Positions 29,606-38,344 of a stretch of 64,000 nt of DNA are shown here, in pieces. A program made the translations under genes and the position numbers. Position 1 is the stretch's first letter, and each line of letters begins with the position of its first letter. The notes under the pieces were generated by a model. It was not told the origin of the DNA. It searched no databases and was given only the letters and a program-made list of their open reading frames with translations. The stretch is from G963665495 sp963667575 (GTDB lineage: Bacteria; Desulfobacterota; Desulfovibrionia; Desulfovibrionales; Desulfovibrionaceae): the NCBI GenBank assembly GCA_963667575.2, contig CAXXHY010000056.1, forward strand, positions 1 through 64,000. The letters are read 5' to 3'.

Positions 29606-30385
29606 TTAGTTCCCCTTGGGGACCAGAGCCCCGTAATAGACTGTGCCGACATAGATATCATTGACCGTGAGGTCGCCGGTCATTTCGTGGTTGCCGTCCT
29701 GGCGGATGTCGCCTTTGTGGTCCCAGTCATAGCAGGAGTCGGCCAGGGAACAGCCGCCGCCGCTTCCGCCCACGGTCATGTTGCCTTCGATTCCGATGAG
29801 CGGGGCCTGCAGTGTAATGCGGTCGTCGCTTTTGACAGTGGCCGCACCCGTGACATGGATGGTCCAGACGCCGCCCACCTCGTCGGTCTTGTCGCCGCCG
29901 ATGGTCTGTTCCTTGTTCATGCCGATGTCGTTCTGCCTGTTCTGCGGTGTGACGTGGATGATGTTCTTTTCCGCGTCAATCTTGATATGGACGCCTGGTT
30001 CCTTCTGAATAATCAACGCGCCGATCTCGCACTCCGGGGCAACGTTTCTTTCCCAGCGAAAATTGCTGACACGCGGATAGGCCGGGTCCCCGTCGTAGTA
30101 TGAGAGGTCGCAGAGCGTGCCCACTGCGGGCGGACAGACCAACCCGCGTTTTTCCCCGCCCCAGAGGATGGGGATCTCAACTTGGGTGACAACGGGTTCC
30201 GCGGCATCCACGCTGTCGTCATTCAAAAGCGGCTGTACGTCGCACCAGTACTGCCCGTCGCTGTCGTAGGTCTTGACCACCTTGGCCTTGCGGACAATGC
30301 GATACTGATCGCGCAGGTTGGGCCGGGCCATCTCAATAGCCCGTCGCAACAAATTCAGAATATTGCTATCGTCTTTAGTATTCAT
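29606..30385 (-). CDS. Baseplate spike protein, gpV-like (Mu gp45)
   Basis: 259 residues. The N-terminal OB-like region (VVTQVEIPILWGGEKRGLVCPPAVGTLCDL) matches the gpV/gp45 spike family. A repetitive beta-helical stalk follows (EKNIIHVTPQNRQNDIG, VWTIHVTGAATVKSDDRITLQAP), and the end may form the membrane-piercing tip (GGSGGGCSLADSCYDWDH). Confidence 0.8.
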   Translation of the reverse strand: MNTKDDSNILNLLRRAIEMARPNLRDQYRIVRKAKVVKTYDSDGQYWCDVQPLLNDDSVDAAEPVVTQVEIPILWGGEKRGLVCPPAVGTLCDLSYYDGDPAYPRVSNFRWERNVAPECEIGALIIQKEPGVHIKIDAEKNIIHVTPQNRQNDIGMNKEQTIGGDKTDEVGGVWTIHVTGAATVKSDDRITLQAPLIGIEGNMTVGGSGGGCSLADSCYDWDHKGDIRQDGNHEMTGDLTVNDIYVGTVYYGALVPKGN

Positions 30386-30400
30386 TTATCCCCCCATACA

Positions 30401-30456
30401 CGCGTCCAGGGCCGCCGCCCTGGCCGGGGTGCGGGGCGGGCAGCCCCGCGACGTTA
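30401..30456 (-). repeat. Intergenic palindromic element, copy 2
   Basis: Inverted relative to copy 1: CGCGTCCAGGGC...GCCCTGG followed by the GGGGCGGGCAGCCCC arm and CGCGACGTT. It lies between the gp44-like and gp45-like genes and differs from copy 1 at very few positions. Confidence 0.75.
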
Positions 30457-30474
30457 CCGTTTTCCGTTATCCGT

Positions 30475-31293
30475 CTAATAGCCATGCTGGTCGTACTCTT
30501 CGCCGTAAAATATGATGGTCCGCGTTGCCTGCTGTTCGTGCAGGTGCTCGACCTTTTGCGCGCGGAACTGGCCGGAGACGCCGCGGCGCTTGTCGTTGAG
30601 TTCGAATAATTGTGAGGCCTGGAAGCCCGGAATCAGCCATGTGACGATGCGAGACAACCCGGCTTTGTCCGCCGCGGGCATGTGCTTGATGAGCCCCGCG
30701 CCCGTGCTGATGACCGGCACGGAGGTCTGCGCCGGGTCGTCCTGGTCGCCCCAATGAACCAGGCCGTCGGAACCGGCGAATAGCGTCCACTTGGACATGT
30801 CCTGGCCCGTGGCCCGCTGAATGGTTCGCTCCAGGGCCTGGGCGATCTCCCAGACGGGTTTGCTGCTGGCCTGAAAGTGAGGCAGCGTGATGCCCGGCGC
30901 GTCGATTGTTCCGGCGCTTAAGCCGCATTTGGACAGGCACTGCTGCATGATGGCTTCGGGCGTTTCGTTGCGCCAATGCTGGACGATTTGGACGTCGGCA
31001 AGGGCGGACTCCAGCCCGACCGCGCCGATTTCGAGCTGATCTTTTGAGCCATGCCGCACCCAGCGGACTGTGCCTTGCCATGTGGTTGCGTCCTGGTCGC
31101 GGTAGCCGTAGTTGACGGATACGGCGTCGCCCGTGCTGATGGCCGCGTAGAGCGTGCCCTCGGGATCTGGCAAGGTGATGCCGGCGCGCACCAGGGGCGC
31201 GTGGCGTTCGGAGCGGATCCAGAACCGCGGCACGCGCAGGGCCGTGACCGAACCGACTTGCACGGCGAAACGGGTGCCGGTGACAGCGGCCAT
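30475..31293 (-). CDS. Baseplate hub protein, late-control D-like (Mu gp44)
   Basis: 272 residues. It has the size and location of Mu gpP/P2 gpD, the hub that the spike attaches to. LPDPEGTLYAAISTGDAVSVNYGY and WQGTVRWVRHGSKDQLEI fit its beta-rich start, and the C-terminal KRRGVSGQFRAQKVEHLHEQ is charged. Assignment rests on order and composition more than on a diagnostic motif. Confidence 0.65.
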   Translation of the reverse strand: MAAVTGTRFAVQVGSVTALRVPRFWIRSERHAPLVRAGITLPDPEGTLYAAISTGDAVSVNYGYRDQDATTWQGTVRWVRHGSKDQLEIGAVGLESALADVQIVQHWRNETPEAIMQQCLSKCGLSAGTIDAPGITLPHFQASSKPVWEIAQALERTIQRATGQDMSKWTLFAGSDGLVHWGDQDDPAQTSVPVISTGAGLIKHMPAADKAGLSRIVTWLIPGFQASQLFELNDKRRGVSGQFRAQKVEHLHEQQATRTIIFYGEEYDQHGY

Positions 31294-31853
31294 CAGGGGG
31301 CCTCCAGATCAACGGCGATGGACCCGGCGTCCGGCTCTTTGACCGTGTTGATAGTAGGAGCCAAGGTCTGGCTGGAATACTGGCCGGATTCACCGGATGA
31401 TGTGGTGTTTTTGACCACGCGGGCTTCTGAAATTTGCGTTGCGGGCCGATGCTCCTTGAAAGTGAGCGTGGCGCGAATGATGTCGTTGCGGTCATTCTCA
31501 ACACTGCGCAGGCCTTCGAAGACAACCTCGTTGATGTTCCGGGCCAAGAGATGGCTGTTGACCACGGAATAGACCTGCGGGTTGCCGCCGCTGTCCAGGC
31601 CGGTGAACAAGGCGTTGAGTTCGGTCAGCTTCTCATAACAGGTTGTGCCGTCTTCGCTGAGCAGGTCCACTTCAATGCGCACGTCCGCGTCGTCAAAGCC
31701 CGTGGGGGTCTTGACCTTGCCGGACAGTCCGTCCTGTTCGGCCTCGTCGTAGGTGACTTGCCCGCGCACGCTGCACTTGACGAAAATGCCGGGCACCAGA
31801 GTGCCTCCGAGGGTGACGAATCCGTCCTCGAATGTGAGAAACCATCTAGACAT
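31293..31853 (-). CDS. Tail protein in the position of Mu gp43
   Basis: 186 residues from ATG at 31853 (MSRWFLTFEDGFVTLGGTLV), overlapping the tape-measure stop by eight bases. ADVRIEVDLLSEDGTTCYEKLTEL and NINEVVFEGLRSVENDRNDI suggest a beta-rich adaptor. Mu has the larger DNA-circularisation protein N here; this gene is much shorter and I see no clear similarity, so it may be a replacement. Confidence 0.55.
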   Translation of the reverse strand: MSRWFLTFEDGFVTLGGTLVPGIFVKCSVRGQVTYDEAEQDGLSGKVKTPTGFDDADVRIEVDLLSEDGTTCYEKLTELNALFTGLDSGGNPQVYSVVNSHLLARNINEVVFEGLRSVENDRNDIIRATLTFKEHRPATQISEARVVKNTTSSGESGQYSSQTLAPTINTVKEPDAGSIAVDLEAP

Positions 31854-34518
31854 CGTATTGCTCCACAAGGCGCTGCAAGGACTGGACAAAGCTGTCCCCG
31901 TCCTTGACGTTGGGCGCATTGACAACCAGGTGGTGAATGGTGATTGGGCTTCCGGATCCGGCGCCGGTCTCGTCATCCAATCCGGCACGCTTGTCCGTCT
32001 CGCGCAGTCCGTCGCTTGATCCATTGAGCGGCAAGGCCGGATCTTGCAGACTCGGTGCGGGCGGATCCAGGCTCAGGGAATCGCTCATGCCCGATAAAGA
32101 AGGCATGGCGGGCAGCATGGCTGCGGCGTCCAGGCCAAAGGCCTTGGACAGGTCCGTATAGGCTGCCGGGGTCATGCCCATTTCGCCCATGATAGGCTGC
32201 GCGGCCAGCTTGGCCGCGTCGCCGAAAGCAGCACCCACCGTGGCTGCAAGCTGGGGCGCGCCCTGGCTGGCACCTAAAGCGTAAGTGGCCATGAGCGCGC
32301 GACCTGCTGCGGACGTGCGGCTAAACGGCCCTTCGTCGGCGTCGGAGTGGTTGAACAGCTTGGCCACCGAGGAAAACGCGCCGGAAACCACGGAATAGAG
32401 CCCGCCGATGGCGGACTTGACCCCGGAAATCAAGGTATTGATCAGGGCCGCGCCCGCGTCGGCCAGGGATATCCCGGCAAAAAAATTGCGGATGGAATCA
32501 ACAAGGCCGGTGAGAACACCGGTCAAATCAAAGCTGGTGAAGGCCGTGACAAGGGTTGTCAGCAGGGCCGCGAATTCCGGGAACAGGGCCGAAAGCGTCG
32601 CCCAGACGCCGGAAAATACGTTGCCGATCATGGAGCCGAACGACGAGACCTGAGTTTCCGCGCCGGTAAAGAGCGAAACCAGCCAGGAAACAGCCCCGGC
32701 AATCAACTCGACGGGCACCAGGGCCATACGCACGGCCAGGGCCAGGGCTCGGAAGGCGAAGGCGACAACGCTGCCCACGATCTCGCCGAAGATCCGCCAG
32801 CCCGAGGCCTCTCCGCCGACACCGCCGAACAGGGCCAGCACGCTGCCCAGGGCCGCACCGATGGCGGCCAGCGACCCGGACAGGGAATCCCAGACCGGCG
32901 CGAATGCCGCGCCCAGGCCGGAAAGTCCGGCGCTGATGGAGTCCCAGAGCCCGGCGAAAAATTCCATGATCCGGTAACCGACCTTGGCAATGGTGGTCAC
33001 CACGCCCAGCAGCCCGTTGGCCTGCAGATCGCGCCCCAGTTCGGCGGAGATGAAGCCCATGCCCTCGCTGGTGACTGATTTCAACAGCGCGAACACGCCT
33101 TGGACGATCAAGGAAACCTTGGCAAAAGCCCCCTGAATCACGTCCCGCATGCCCAGAAAATTCTTGTCCCAGGCCAGCTTCAGGGCGACCACGGCGGCGG
33201 TGATCAGGGTCATGGGCCAGAGCACGGCCCCAAGGGTGGCTACCACCGGCCCCAGGGCCACGGAAAGCAGCGGCCATGCCGCGCCCAGGGCCACAACCCC
33301 GGCGGTGAGCACGGCCATGATGGCCACGGTGGACATGATGCCCGCGCCGATGCCGGTGGCGTCCAGCCACTTGGCCGCGTCCTGAAGTTCCACAATCAGC
33401 CAGCCCACGGCATCGGTGATGGTGCCTACCGCAGGGGCGAACATGCCCCCGAAAATTTCAATGAGATTGTGTGCCCGCTGTCCGAGCAGCTGCAGGGACG
33501 CGCCCAGGTCGCGGTTCATTGTGCCAGCCATCTCGGATGTAAAGCCGCGGCCCTTGTCCATGGCGTCGCCCAAAAAGCCCACGGAATCGCTGAGCTGATC
33601 GGTCTTGTTGTAGAGCAGATCAATGACGGCCACGGCCTCGTCACGACCCAGGGCTTTGGAAATTTGCTGTTTCTCAACGGCGTCCAGGGTGGCACCGTAT
33701 TTTGCGCGGAACTGTTCGAGGATTTCCGGCATGGAGCGCAATTTGTTCTGGGCATCGAGCACGGACAGTCCGAGATCCTTGCCGCCCTTGGCGATGGATT
33801 GGAGAAAGGCCTTGTACTTTGTGCCGGCTTCGCTGCCGCTCATGGTTGCCTGGAGCTGTCCGAGAATGGCGAACTGTTCGCGCATGGCCACGCCAGCGTT
33901 GGTGGCCTCGGCGCCGAGGTTGGAGATTGCCGCCTGCATCTGCGAGCCCGTGGTCTTGAACTGCTGCACGCTGGCGGACAGACCGGCGGAGAACAGCTCG
34001 CCGAACTGAATGTCGGACAGCTCGGCGAACTGCTGTTTGTAAATTGCGTGGCCCGTGGCGAACAGGGAAGTCATCTCGCCCACGGTGGCCTTGGTGGCCT
34101 TGGCTGTAAGCGCGGACAATTCGGTCATTCCGGCCACGCCCGCGTCGCTCAAACTGGAGATGCCCGACTTGATGTCATAGGCCGCGGCGATGAACTCTGT
34201 CTTTGTTGTCCCGGCCCATTGATTGGAAAAGTCCGCTGCGGCATTTGTCATGGCGCGCATGTCCGTGACGCCCACGGACGCCAGCTCTCCCAAAGCCTTT
34301 TGCGTGGGCACCGTTGCCATGGCCGCGCCAGCAAAAGCGCCCGTGACCAGCCCCAGGACGATAGCCAGGGGAGCAAGCACGGCTGTCAGCTTGACCATGC
34401 GCGTTGCTAGGCCAGCGGCACCGGTCTTGGCCGCAGACATGGCGGATTGGATCGCGCGCAAAGGAGCGGAAATCAAATCCTGCAAGCGGAAAATGGCCAT
34501 ACATTCGAGGTCGGACAT
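31846..34518 (-). CDS. Tail tape measure protein (Mu gp42)
   Basis: 890 residues. It fixes tail length and enters the cell with DNA. FRLQDLISAPLRAIQSAMSA at the start and the segment TPKALGELASVGVTD-like TQKALGELASVGVTDM are TP901-type tape-measure features. Hydrophobic helices occur near residues 45-70 and 370-450 (MSTVAIMAVLTAGVVALGAA, VVATLGAVLWPMTLITAAVV). The last 100 residues are flexible. A 436-codon open frame on the other strand is a composition artefact. Confidence 0.9.
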   Translation of the reverse strand: MSDLECMAIFRLQDLISAPLRAIQSAMSAAKTGAAGLATRMVKLTAVLAPLAIVLGLVTGAFAGAAMATVPTQKALGELASVGVTDMRAMTNAAADFSNQWAGTTKTEFIAAAYDIKSGISSLSDAGVAGMTELSALTAKATKATVGEMTSLFATGHAIYKQQFAELSDIQFGELFSAGLSASVQQFKTTGSQMQAAISNLGAEATNAGVAMREQFAILGQLQATMSGSEAGTKYKAFLQSIAKGGKDLGLSVLDAQNKLRSMPEILEQFRAKYGATLDAVEKQQISKALGRDEAVAVIDLLYNKTDQLSDSVGFLGDAMDKGRGFTSEMAGTMNRDLGASLQLLGQRAHNLIEIFGGMFAPAVGTITDAVGWLIVELQDAAKWLDATGIGAGIMSTVAIMAVLTAGVVALGAAWPLLSVALGPVVATLGAVLWPMTLITAAVVALKLAWDKNFLGMRDVIQGAFAKVSLIVQGVFALLKSVTSEGMGFISAELGRDLQANGLLGVVTTIAKVGYRIMEFFAGLWDSISAGLSGLGAAFAPVWDSLSGSLAAIGAALGSVLALFGGVGGEASGWRIFGEIVGSVVAFAFRALALAVRMALVPVELIAGAVSWLVSLFTGAETQVSSFGSMIGNVFSGVWATLSALFPEFAALLTTLVTAFTSFDLTGVLTGLVDSIRNFFAGISLADAGAALINTLISGVKSAIGGLYSVVSGAFSSVAKLFNHSDADEGPFSRTSAAGRALMATYALGASQGAPQLAATVGAAFGDAAKLAAQPIMGEMGMTPAAYTDLSKAFGLDAAAMLPAMPSLSGMSDSLSLDPPAPSLQDPALPLNGSSDGLRETDKRAGLDDETGAGSGSPITIHHLVVNAPNVKDGDSFVQSLQRLVEQYDV

Positions 34519-34538
34519 AATTTTTCCTAACTAACCGC

Positions 34539-34594
34539 AACGTCGCGGGGCACCGCGCCCCGCACCCCCGCCAGGGGAACGCCCCTGGACTCGT
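34539..34594 (+). repeat. Intergenic palindromic element, copy 3
   Basis: AACGTCGCGGGG, a GGGGC...GCCCC arm, then CCAGGGGAACGCCCCTGG. Same orientation as copy 1, between the tape measure and the frameshifted chaperone genes. Confidence 0.75.
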
Positions 34595-34602
34595 AAGGGG
34601 GG

Positions 34603-34806
34603 TTATTTGGTTCCGTTGAAGGCCTTCGCTACTGCCGAGGCAAAACTTTTGAAAAAACGTTCCTCGAAGTTCAGCGCGTCCGCGCTTTGCTCCAGCCAGC
34701 GGTCAAGATCTGCGGCAGGCTCTTGCCGTGTCCAAAAACGGATCAGGGCGTCGTGTCCGGCCATGGTCCTTTGCCGCTTCTGCCGCAGATCCTGAATTAC
34801 TTTCCC
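34603..34806 (-). CDS. Tail assembly chaperone, -1 frameshift extension (T-like part)
   Basis: Open frame in the -1 register reached from the upstream chaperone gene by slipping at G GGA AAG (34806-34800), just before that gene's TAA. The extension adds about 65 residues: VIQDLRQKRQRTMAGHD, then ALIRFWTRQEPAADLDRWLE and an end FASAVAKAFNGTK. Its internal ATG has no good ribosome site. Lambda makes gpGT by a -1 slip at the same heptamer, so the layout strongly supports programmed frameshifting. Confidence 0.75.
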   Translation of the reverse strand, partial: GKVIQDLRQKRQRTMAGHDALIRFWTRQEPAADLDRWLEQSADALNFEERFFKSFASAVAKAFNGTK

Positions 34807-35105
34807 AGGCTGTCCAGGCCCATGCGCTTGCCGATTTCCGTGGCCAGGGACGCGGCCAGGGCATAATGCGTATCCAGGGCCTCGGTCAGGGTGGGCTTGT
34901 CCTCCGGATGTACGCAGGCCAGCAACAGGTTACGCTGTCCCTGCTGCAGCTTGCCCTTGCCCATGTCCGCCATGTAGCGGTCCCAGGCCGCCTTGATGGG
35001 CTTGCCGAATCGCAGGCTGATTTCCTGCTCGTTGTCGAAGAAGTCCTGAAAGCTGGACGTCAAGGTCAGGTATTGTTTTTCGTTTTGAACCGGTTCAGTG
35101 GTCAT
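34797..35105 (-). CDS. Tail assembly chaperone (Mu gp41 position, G-like part)
   Basis: 102 residues starting MTTEPVQNEKQYLTLTSSFQ and ending MGLDSLGK. It sits between tube and tape measure, where tailed phages encode the chaperone that coats the tape measure. It is mostly helical and soluble. The stop follows the slippery heptamer directly, so a fraction of ribosomes should make the longer product. Confidence 0.75.
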   Translation of the reverse strand: MTTEPVQNEKQYLTLTSSFQDFFDNEQEISLRFGKPIKAAWDRYMADMGKGKLQQGQRNLLLACVHPEDKPTLTEALDTHYALAASLATEIGKRMGLDSLGK

Positions 35106-35135
35106 TTCTTATCCCCTTTTACAATCTATTGGCAT

Positions 35136-35183
35136 CCAGGGGCCTCCCCTGGTCGTAGTGCGGGCGCGAAAGCCCGCGACGTT
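35136..35183 (-). repeat. Intergenic palindromic element, copy 4
   Basis: CCAGGGGCCTCCCCTGG, then CGGGCGCGAAAGCCCG and CGACGTT; inverted relative to copies 1 and 3. Lies between chaperone and tube genes. Confidence 0.7.
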
Positions 35184-35198
35184 GCCGTTTATCCGTGA

Positions 35199-35660
35199 TT
35201 ACGCGCCGGGGGAGCCGTCGCGGCCTGCGTTGTAGGCGTCGGTACCGTTCCAGGCGATCATCTGCGGCTGGACCTCGAGCTTTTTCGCGCCCGCGTTATC
35301 GTCGTCCTGCTTTGCGCTGGTATCGACCTTGGTGATGACGCAGTCCTTGATGGTGTCGGTCACCGTGGCCTGATCGTTGTTACCGTAGGAGACCACGATA
35401 TTGAACGGCGTTTTGGCGTAGTAGCCGCCCAGCTCGGAGCGCAACCGCTCGGCTTCGTCGAGGTCAAGGGTCAAGTCGCAGCTCGGCTTGTAGTTCTTGT
35501 GCCCGCGACCGCGCGGGGTGCCGCCCTTGCCGTAACGCAGCTCCACGGACCGTTCGTCGGAATAGTTGATCTCGGTAATACCCACCGCCACGCCGTTGGG
35601 CAGACGGATCTCCACGGATTCCCAGTCGTAAAGCTGACCGTTGATTGTTGTTTCTGCCAT
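35199..35660 (-). CDS. Tail tube protein (Mu gp40)
   Basis: 153 residues. LYDWESVEIRLPNGVAVGIT and GRGHKNYKPSCDLTLDLDEA fit the Mu-type tube family, a small beta-barrel that stacks inside the sheath. It ends WNGTDAYNAGRDGSPGA. It lies 12 bases after the sheath gene as in Mu. Confidence 0.8.
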   Translation of the reverse strand: MAETTINGQLYDWESVEIRLPNGVAVGITEINYSDERSVELRYGKGGTPRGRGHKNYKPSCDLTLDLDEAERLRSELGGYYAKTPFNIVVSYGNNDQATVTDTIKDCVITKVDTSAKQDDDNAGAKKLEVQPQMIAWNGTDAYNAGRDGSPGA

Positions 35661-35672
35661 AGTCGAATCTCC

Positions 35673-37367
35673 TTATGCCGCGTCAGCCAGCCGCGGGTCG
35701 AAATCGCTGCCCGCATAGACGTAGTTGGCGTAGAGCTTGATTTTGCGGATAATCGGGATGCCGATCAACGTGATCATGCATGCCACGCCGTTGTTCACAA
35801 AGTCCTGATCCATGGGGATCTCCACGACGTGCCCGGCCAATTCCTTGGGGATGGCTTTGACCATGGTATCCAGGGCGTGTTCCAGGTTGCCTTGCAAGTA
35901 GATGAGGCCGGTGGCGCCGTCGTCGATCACGGGGTCCCCCAATTCATCGTACATGGATTTGAGGGCCTGTATACGAAGCAGCCGCACGGCTTTGAAGACC
36001 ACGCGCAAAACCGTAAGATACAAATAATCCGAGGTGTCTTCTGCAAGCGTGCGTTCGTCCCCGAAATAGACCGAAGACAGCCCGTAATAGCGCTTGGCCG
36101 TGACATATCCGGCGTCTTCAAGCTCTTGCTGGTGACCGCTGTTGTAATCATCCGGCAGGGACGCCTGGGATATGCCGCCGTCACGCACGCGTCCGGGCGC
36201 GCGCATCACCGGGACACTGGCCAGACGCCCGGCGAACAGTCCGCCCATGTTGCGACGTACGCGTTGGCCCGTGTAGTCGGAGACTTCGGCGTAGCTGGCG
36301 ACCACGGAGATAAAGCGGTGTGCGTAATCGGCCCGGTCCGATACCAGAGCTGCCACCCAATCGTCGATATCTTCGTTGTCGTAGGGCAAACGCGTTTCAT
36401 GAATAAAAAATGTCGGGCGGTGTTTATTCCACATGACGTCGGCGTAAGCTCCGGAGCTGGCCCAGTCTGTGGCGTCGCTGGGACCGACCACGTAGATGAA
36501 CTCCACCTCGTATATTTCTAGAACCGCTTCGATGGTGGTCAAGACAGTGCTGATGGTGGGCACGGGCGGATTGAGGTTGAAACTGTAGCTGTCGCCCGTG
36601 ACGTACTCACCCTCGGGCAAGGTGATGGTCACGCCGGTATCGTCCAGTTCGATTTTGCCATCCATGGGCAGGGTCTTTTCCAGCTCCCAGGCGTCTTCAC
36701 CGTCGTAACTGAGCTGGTAGGTGGCCTCGTTGAGCGCGCCGCCTTCGGTGATCAGCAGGACGATTTCAGCGGTCCGCAAGGGATCGCCGCTGGCGGAGAT
36801 TTCCGGACCGGTGCCGATATGCGTGATCGGCTCGATGGCCGCGCGGACCATCCAGCTGTAGACGTCTCCGGCAGCCATGGGGTCTTCCTGATCGAGCACC
36901 AGGGTGGTGCCTGTTTCTCCGGCAGTAATCTGGCCATTGGCCGGGGTTACTGTTTCGTCTCCCCAGGTATCGCCGCCGTCCAGAGAAAGCCGGTACGTCG
37001 CTGTTTCCAGCGCGCCGCCGGTAAGAATTTCAACGCGTACGTCCGCGTTGGCCGCGTAGTAGCCCGAGACTTCGGCCTCGGGACCGTCACCGGTCTGTTC
37101 CACGGGCGTGATGTACCCGCCGGACAATCCCTCTATGGGCACGGCGTAATAACGCGGATTCTGCCCGCCCTGGGCGATCATGTCCCGGAGGCGGTCCACC
37201 AACGGGCCAGAGCCCAGAGTCTCGGCCAGATCGGTATATTGCGTAACAATATGCGCTTTGCCGACCGTTCCGCCGCTGCAACACCCCACGATCAGCACTT
37301 TGCCGGTGATCTCATCCAGGACGAGCCCCGAGGTGCCGTCCACAATATATTCAAATACGTCGCCCAT
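35673..37367 (-). CDS. Contractile tail sheath protein (Mu gp39, L)
   Basis: 564 residues. The N-terminal start GKVLIVGCCSGGTVGKAHIV and the central TTIEAVLEIYEVEFIYVVGP are typical of Mu-like sheath proteins; the middle is a variable surface domain with repeated ALETATYRLSLDGGDTW / ALNEATYQLSYDGEDAW units. The C-terminus IRKIKLYANYVY-like region forms the conserved core. A CRISPR spacer in this window (59658-59689) codes for a relative of TTIEAVLEIYEV. Confidence 0.9.
   Translation of the reverse strand: MGDVFEYIVDGTSGLVLDEITGKVLIVGCCSGGTVGKAHIVTQYTDLAETLGSGPLVDRLRDMIAQGGQNPRYYAVPIEGLSGGYITPVEQTGDGPEAEVSGYYAANADVRVEILTGGALETATYRLSLDGGDTWGDETVTPANGQITAGETGTTLVLDQEDPMAAGDVYSWMVRAAIEPITHIGTGPEISASGDPLRTAEIVLLITEGGALNEATYQLSYDGEDAWELEKTLPMDGKIELDDTGVTITLPEGEYVTGDSYSFNLNPPVPTISTVLTTIEAVLEIYEVEFIYVVGPSDATDWASSGAYADVMWNKHRPTFFIHETRLPYDNEDIDDWVAALVSDRADYAHRFISVVASYAEVSDYTGQRVRRNMGGLFAGRLASVPVMRAPGRVRDGGISQASLPDDYNSGHQQELEDAGYVTAKRYYGLSSVYFGDERTLAEDTSDYLYLTVLRVVFKAVRLLRIQALKSMYDELGDPVIDDGATGLIYLQGNLEHALDTMVKAIPKELAGHVVEIPMDQDFVNNGVACMITLIGIPIIRKIKLYANYVYAGSDFDPRLADAA
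36505..36536 (+). other. Imperfect type I-F protospacer in the sheath gene
   Basis: Matches the spacer at 59658-59689 at 23 of 32 positions, including all of the first eight seed bases. CC at 36503-36504 is the canonical I-F PAM. Confidence 0.75.
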
Positions 37368-37370
37368 GGC

Positions 37371-37736
37371 TTACCCCTTCTTCTTGACGCGTCCGCCGCC
37401 CATCTGGCGGCTTCGGTATTGTTCCTGGGCCGCGTCAAAGTCTTCCTGCGACACGACTTTGCCCGGCTTCCAGCGCTTGAAACACATGATTCCGGCGACT
37501 TCCCAGGCTTTGAGCCCGTACTCCACGCCCCAGGCTTCCGGTTTTTTCAGTTCGCTGTCGGCAGTGGTTCCCATTGTGGTTTCAACCGTACTTTCCTGGC
37601 CGGAAGCCGTGGCGGTTGCCGTTGTCTCTTCTACGGTTGCCGTTTCCGCCGTTGTCTCCGTCGTTGCTTCCACCGTTGTCTCCGCTCCTGTTTCGTCAAG
37701 GAGCGAGTCTGTATCGGAGTTTTTCTTCGTCGCCAT
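37371..37736 (-). CDS. Small phage protein with Thr/Glu-rich N-terminus (Mu gp38 position)
   Basis: 121 residues. Residues 10-65 are an extremely Thr/Glu/Ala-rich low-complexity tract (TTVEATTETTAETATVEETT); the rest, WGVEYGLKAWEVAGIMCFKR and following, looks folded. GGAGGAG precedes the ATG. It sits between the tail-terminator-like gene and the sheath gene. Function unknown. Confidence 0.6.
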   Translation of the reverse strand: MATKKNSDTDSLLDETGAETTVEATTETTAETATVEETTATATASGQESTVETTMGTTADSELKKPEAWGVEYGLKAWEVAGIMCFKRWKPGKVVSQEDFDAAQEQYRSRQMGGGRVKKKG

Positions 37737-38250
37737 CGTCTCCTCCAGCTATGGTCATGGCCGCCGTGCAATCGGTGATCACCGGGCAGTCCTCAAGGCG
37801 GACTATCATGCCCGAGGCCACCAGATGCAGGGCGAGTTCCTTGTCCTGCCGCGTGGGTACGCCGTGGGTGTCAAGGCCTTTCACAGCGGCCTTGTTCGCG
37901 GTCAACCCCACACGGCAGTTGTCTTGATCCACAGTCCAGCTGGGCAGCTGCGCCAGCAGCCCGTTGGCCAGCGCTTCGGCTTGTTCGCGGTCCCGGCTCA
38001 TCACCAGCACGCGCGCGGGCATCTCCCGGACAAAGCGCTGTTTCGTGCGTCGATAGTAGCCTTTGTCTTTCGTCAGCCGCCAACCCAGCAGGCGGCGGGT
38101 GCGGACTAAATTTTCGTCCAGCCAATGGACTTCGATACGGGTGTCCGGAGCCGCGCCCGGACGCTCGGGCGCGCCCTCGTAGACGGCAGCGGCATCCAGG
38201 CCCGCAGCCTCGGCAGCTGCGACGATTGCGGTAAAAACGGATTTTCTCAT
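37696..38250 (-). CDS. Tail completion/terminator-like protein (Mu gp37 position)
   Basis: 184 residues. IEVHWLDENLVRTRRLLGWR and REMPARVLVMSRDREQAEAL fit the Mu gp37-like (DUF1834) family found just before the sheath gene. It overlaps the next gene by 41 bases, which is long but supported by that gene's strong ribosome site. Confidence 0.65.
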   Translation of the reverse strand: MRKSVFTAIVAAAEAAGLDAAAVYEGAPERPGAAPDTRIEVHWLDENLVRTRRLLGWRLTKDKGYYRRTKQRFVREMPARVLVMSRDREQAEALANGLLAQLPSWTVDQDNCRVGLTANKAAVKGLDTHGVPTRQDKELALHLVASGMIVRLEDCPVITDCTAAMTIAGGDDGDEEKLRYRLAP

Positions 38251-38279
38251 TTTGGCTGTCCCTGGGGTGCCTCCGGCGG

Positions 38280-38309
38280 CTTAAGGATCTTTTGAAAAAG
38301 ATCCTTAAG
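38280..38309. repeat. Long perfect hairpin
   Basis: CTTAAGGATCTTTT pairs with AAAAGATCCTTAAG over a one- or two-base loop, between two phage genes. It could terminate or stabilise mRNA in either direction. Confidence 0.75.
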
Positions 38310-38344
38310 AATTCTCAAAACTTTGGCGGGGTAACAGGACATAC

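Noticed and set aside
31854..32024. Longer N-terminus for the gp43-position protein
   Set aside because: It would lie antiphase within the tape measure end and has no ribosome site; the ATG at 31853 gives the usual eight-base overlap.
33100..34410. 436-codon open frame on the plus strand
   Set aside because: It is antisense to the tape measure gene, very His/Gly/Gln-rich and has no ribosome site; it is a high-GC artefact.
38040..38080. Spacer 58458-58489 codes TKTGYYRRPQ, similar to KDKGYYRRTK in the gp37-like protein
   Set aside because: Only about 18 of 32 bases match and the seed does not; it may come from a distant relative but is not a target here.
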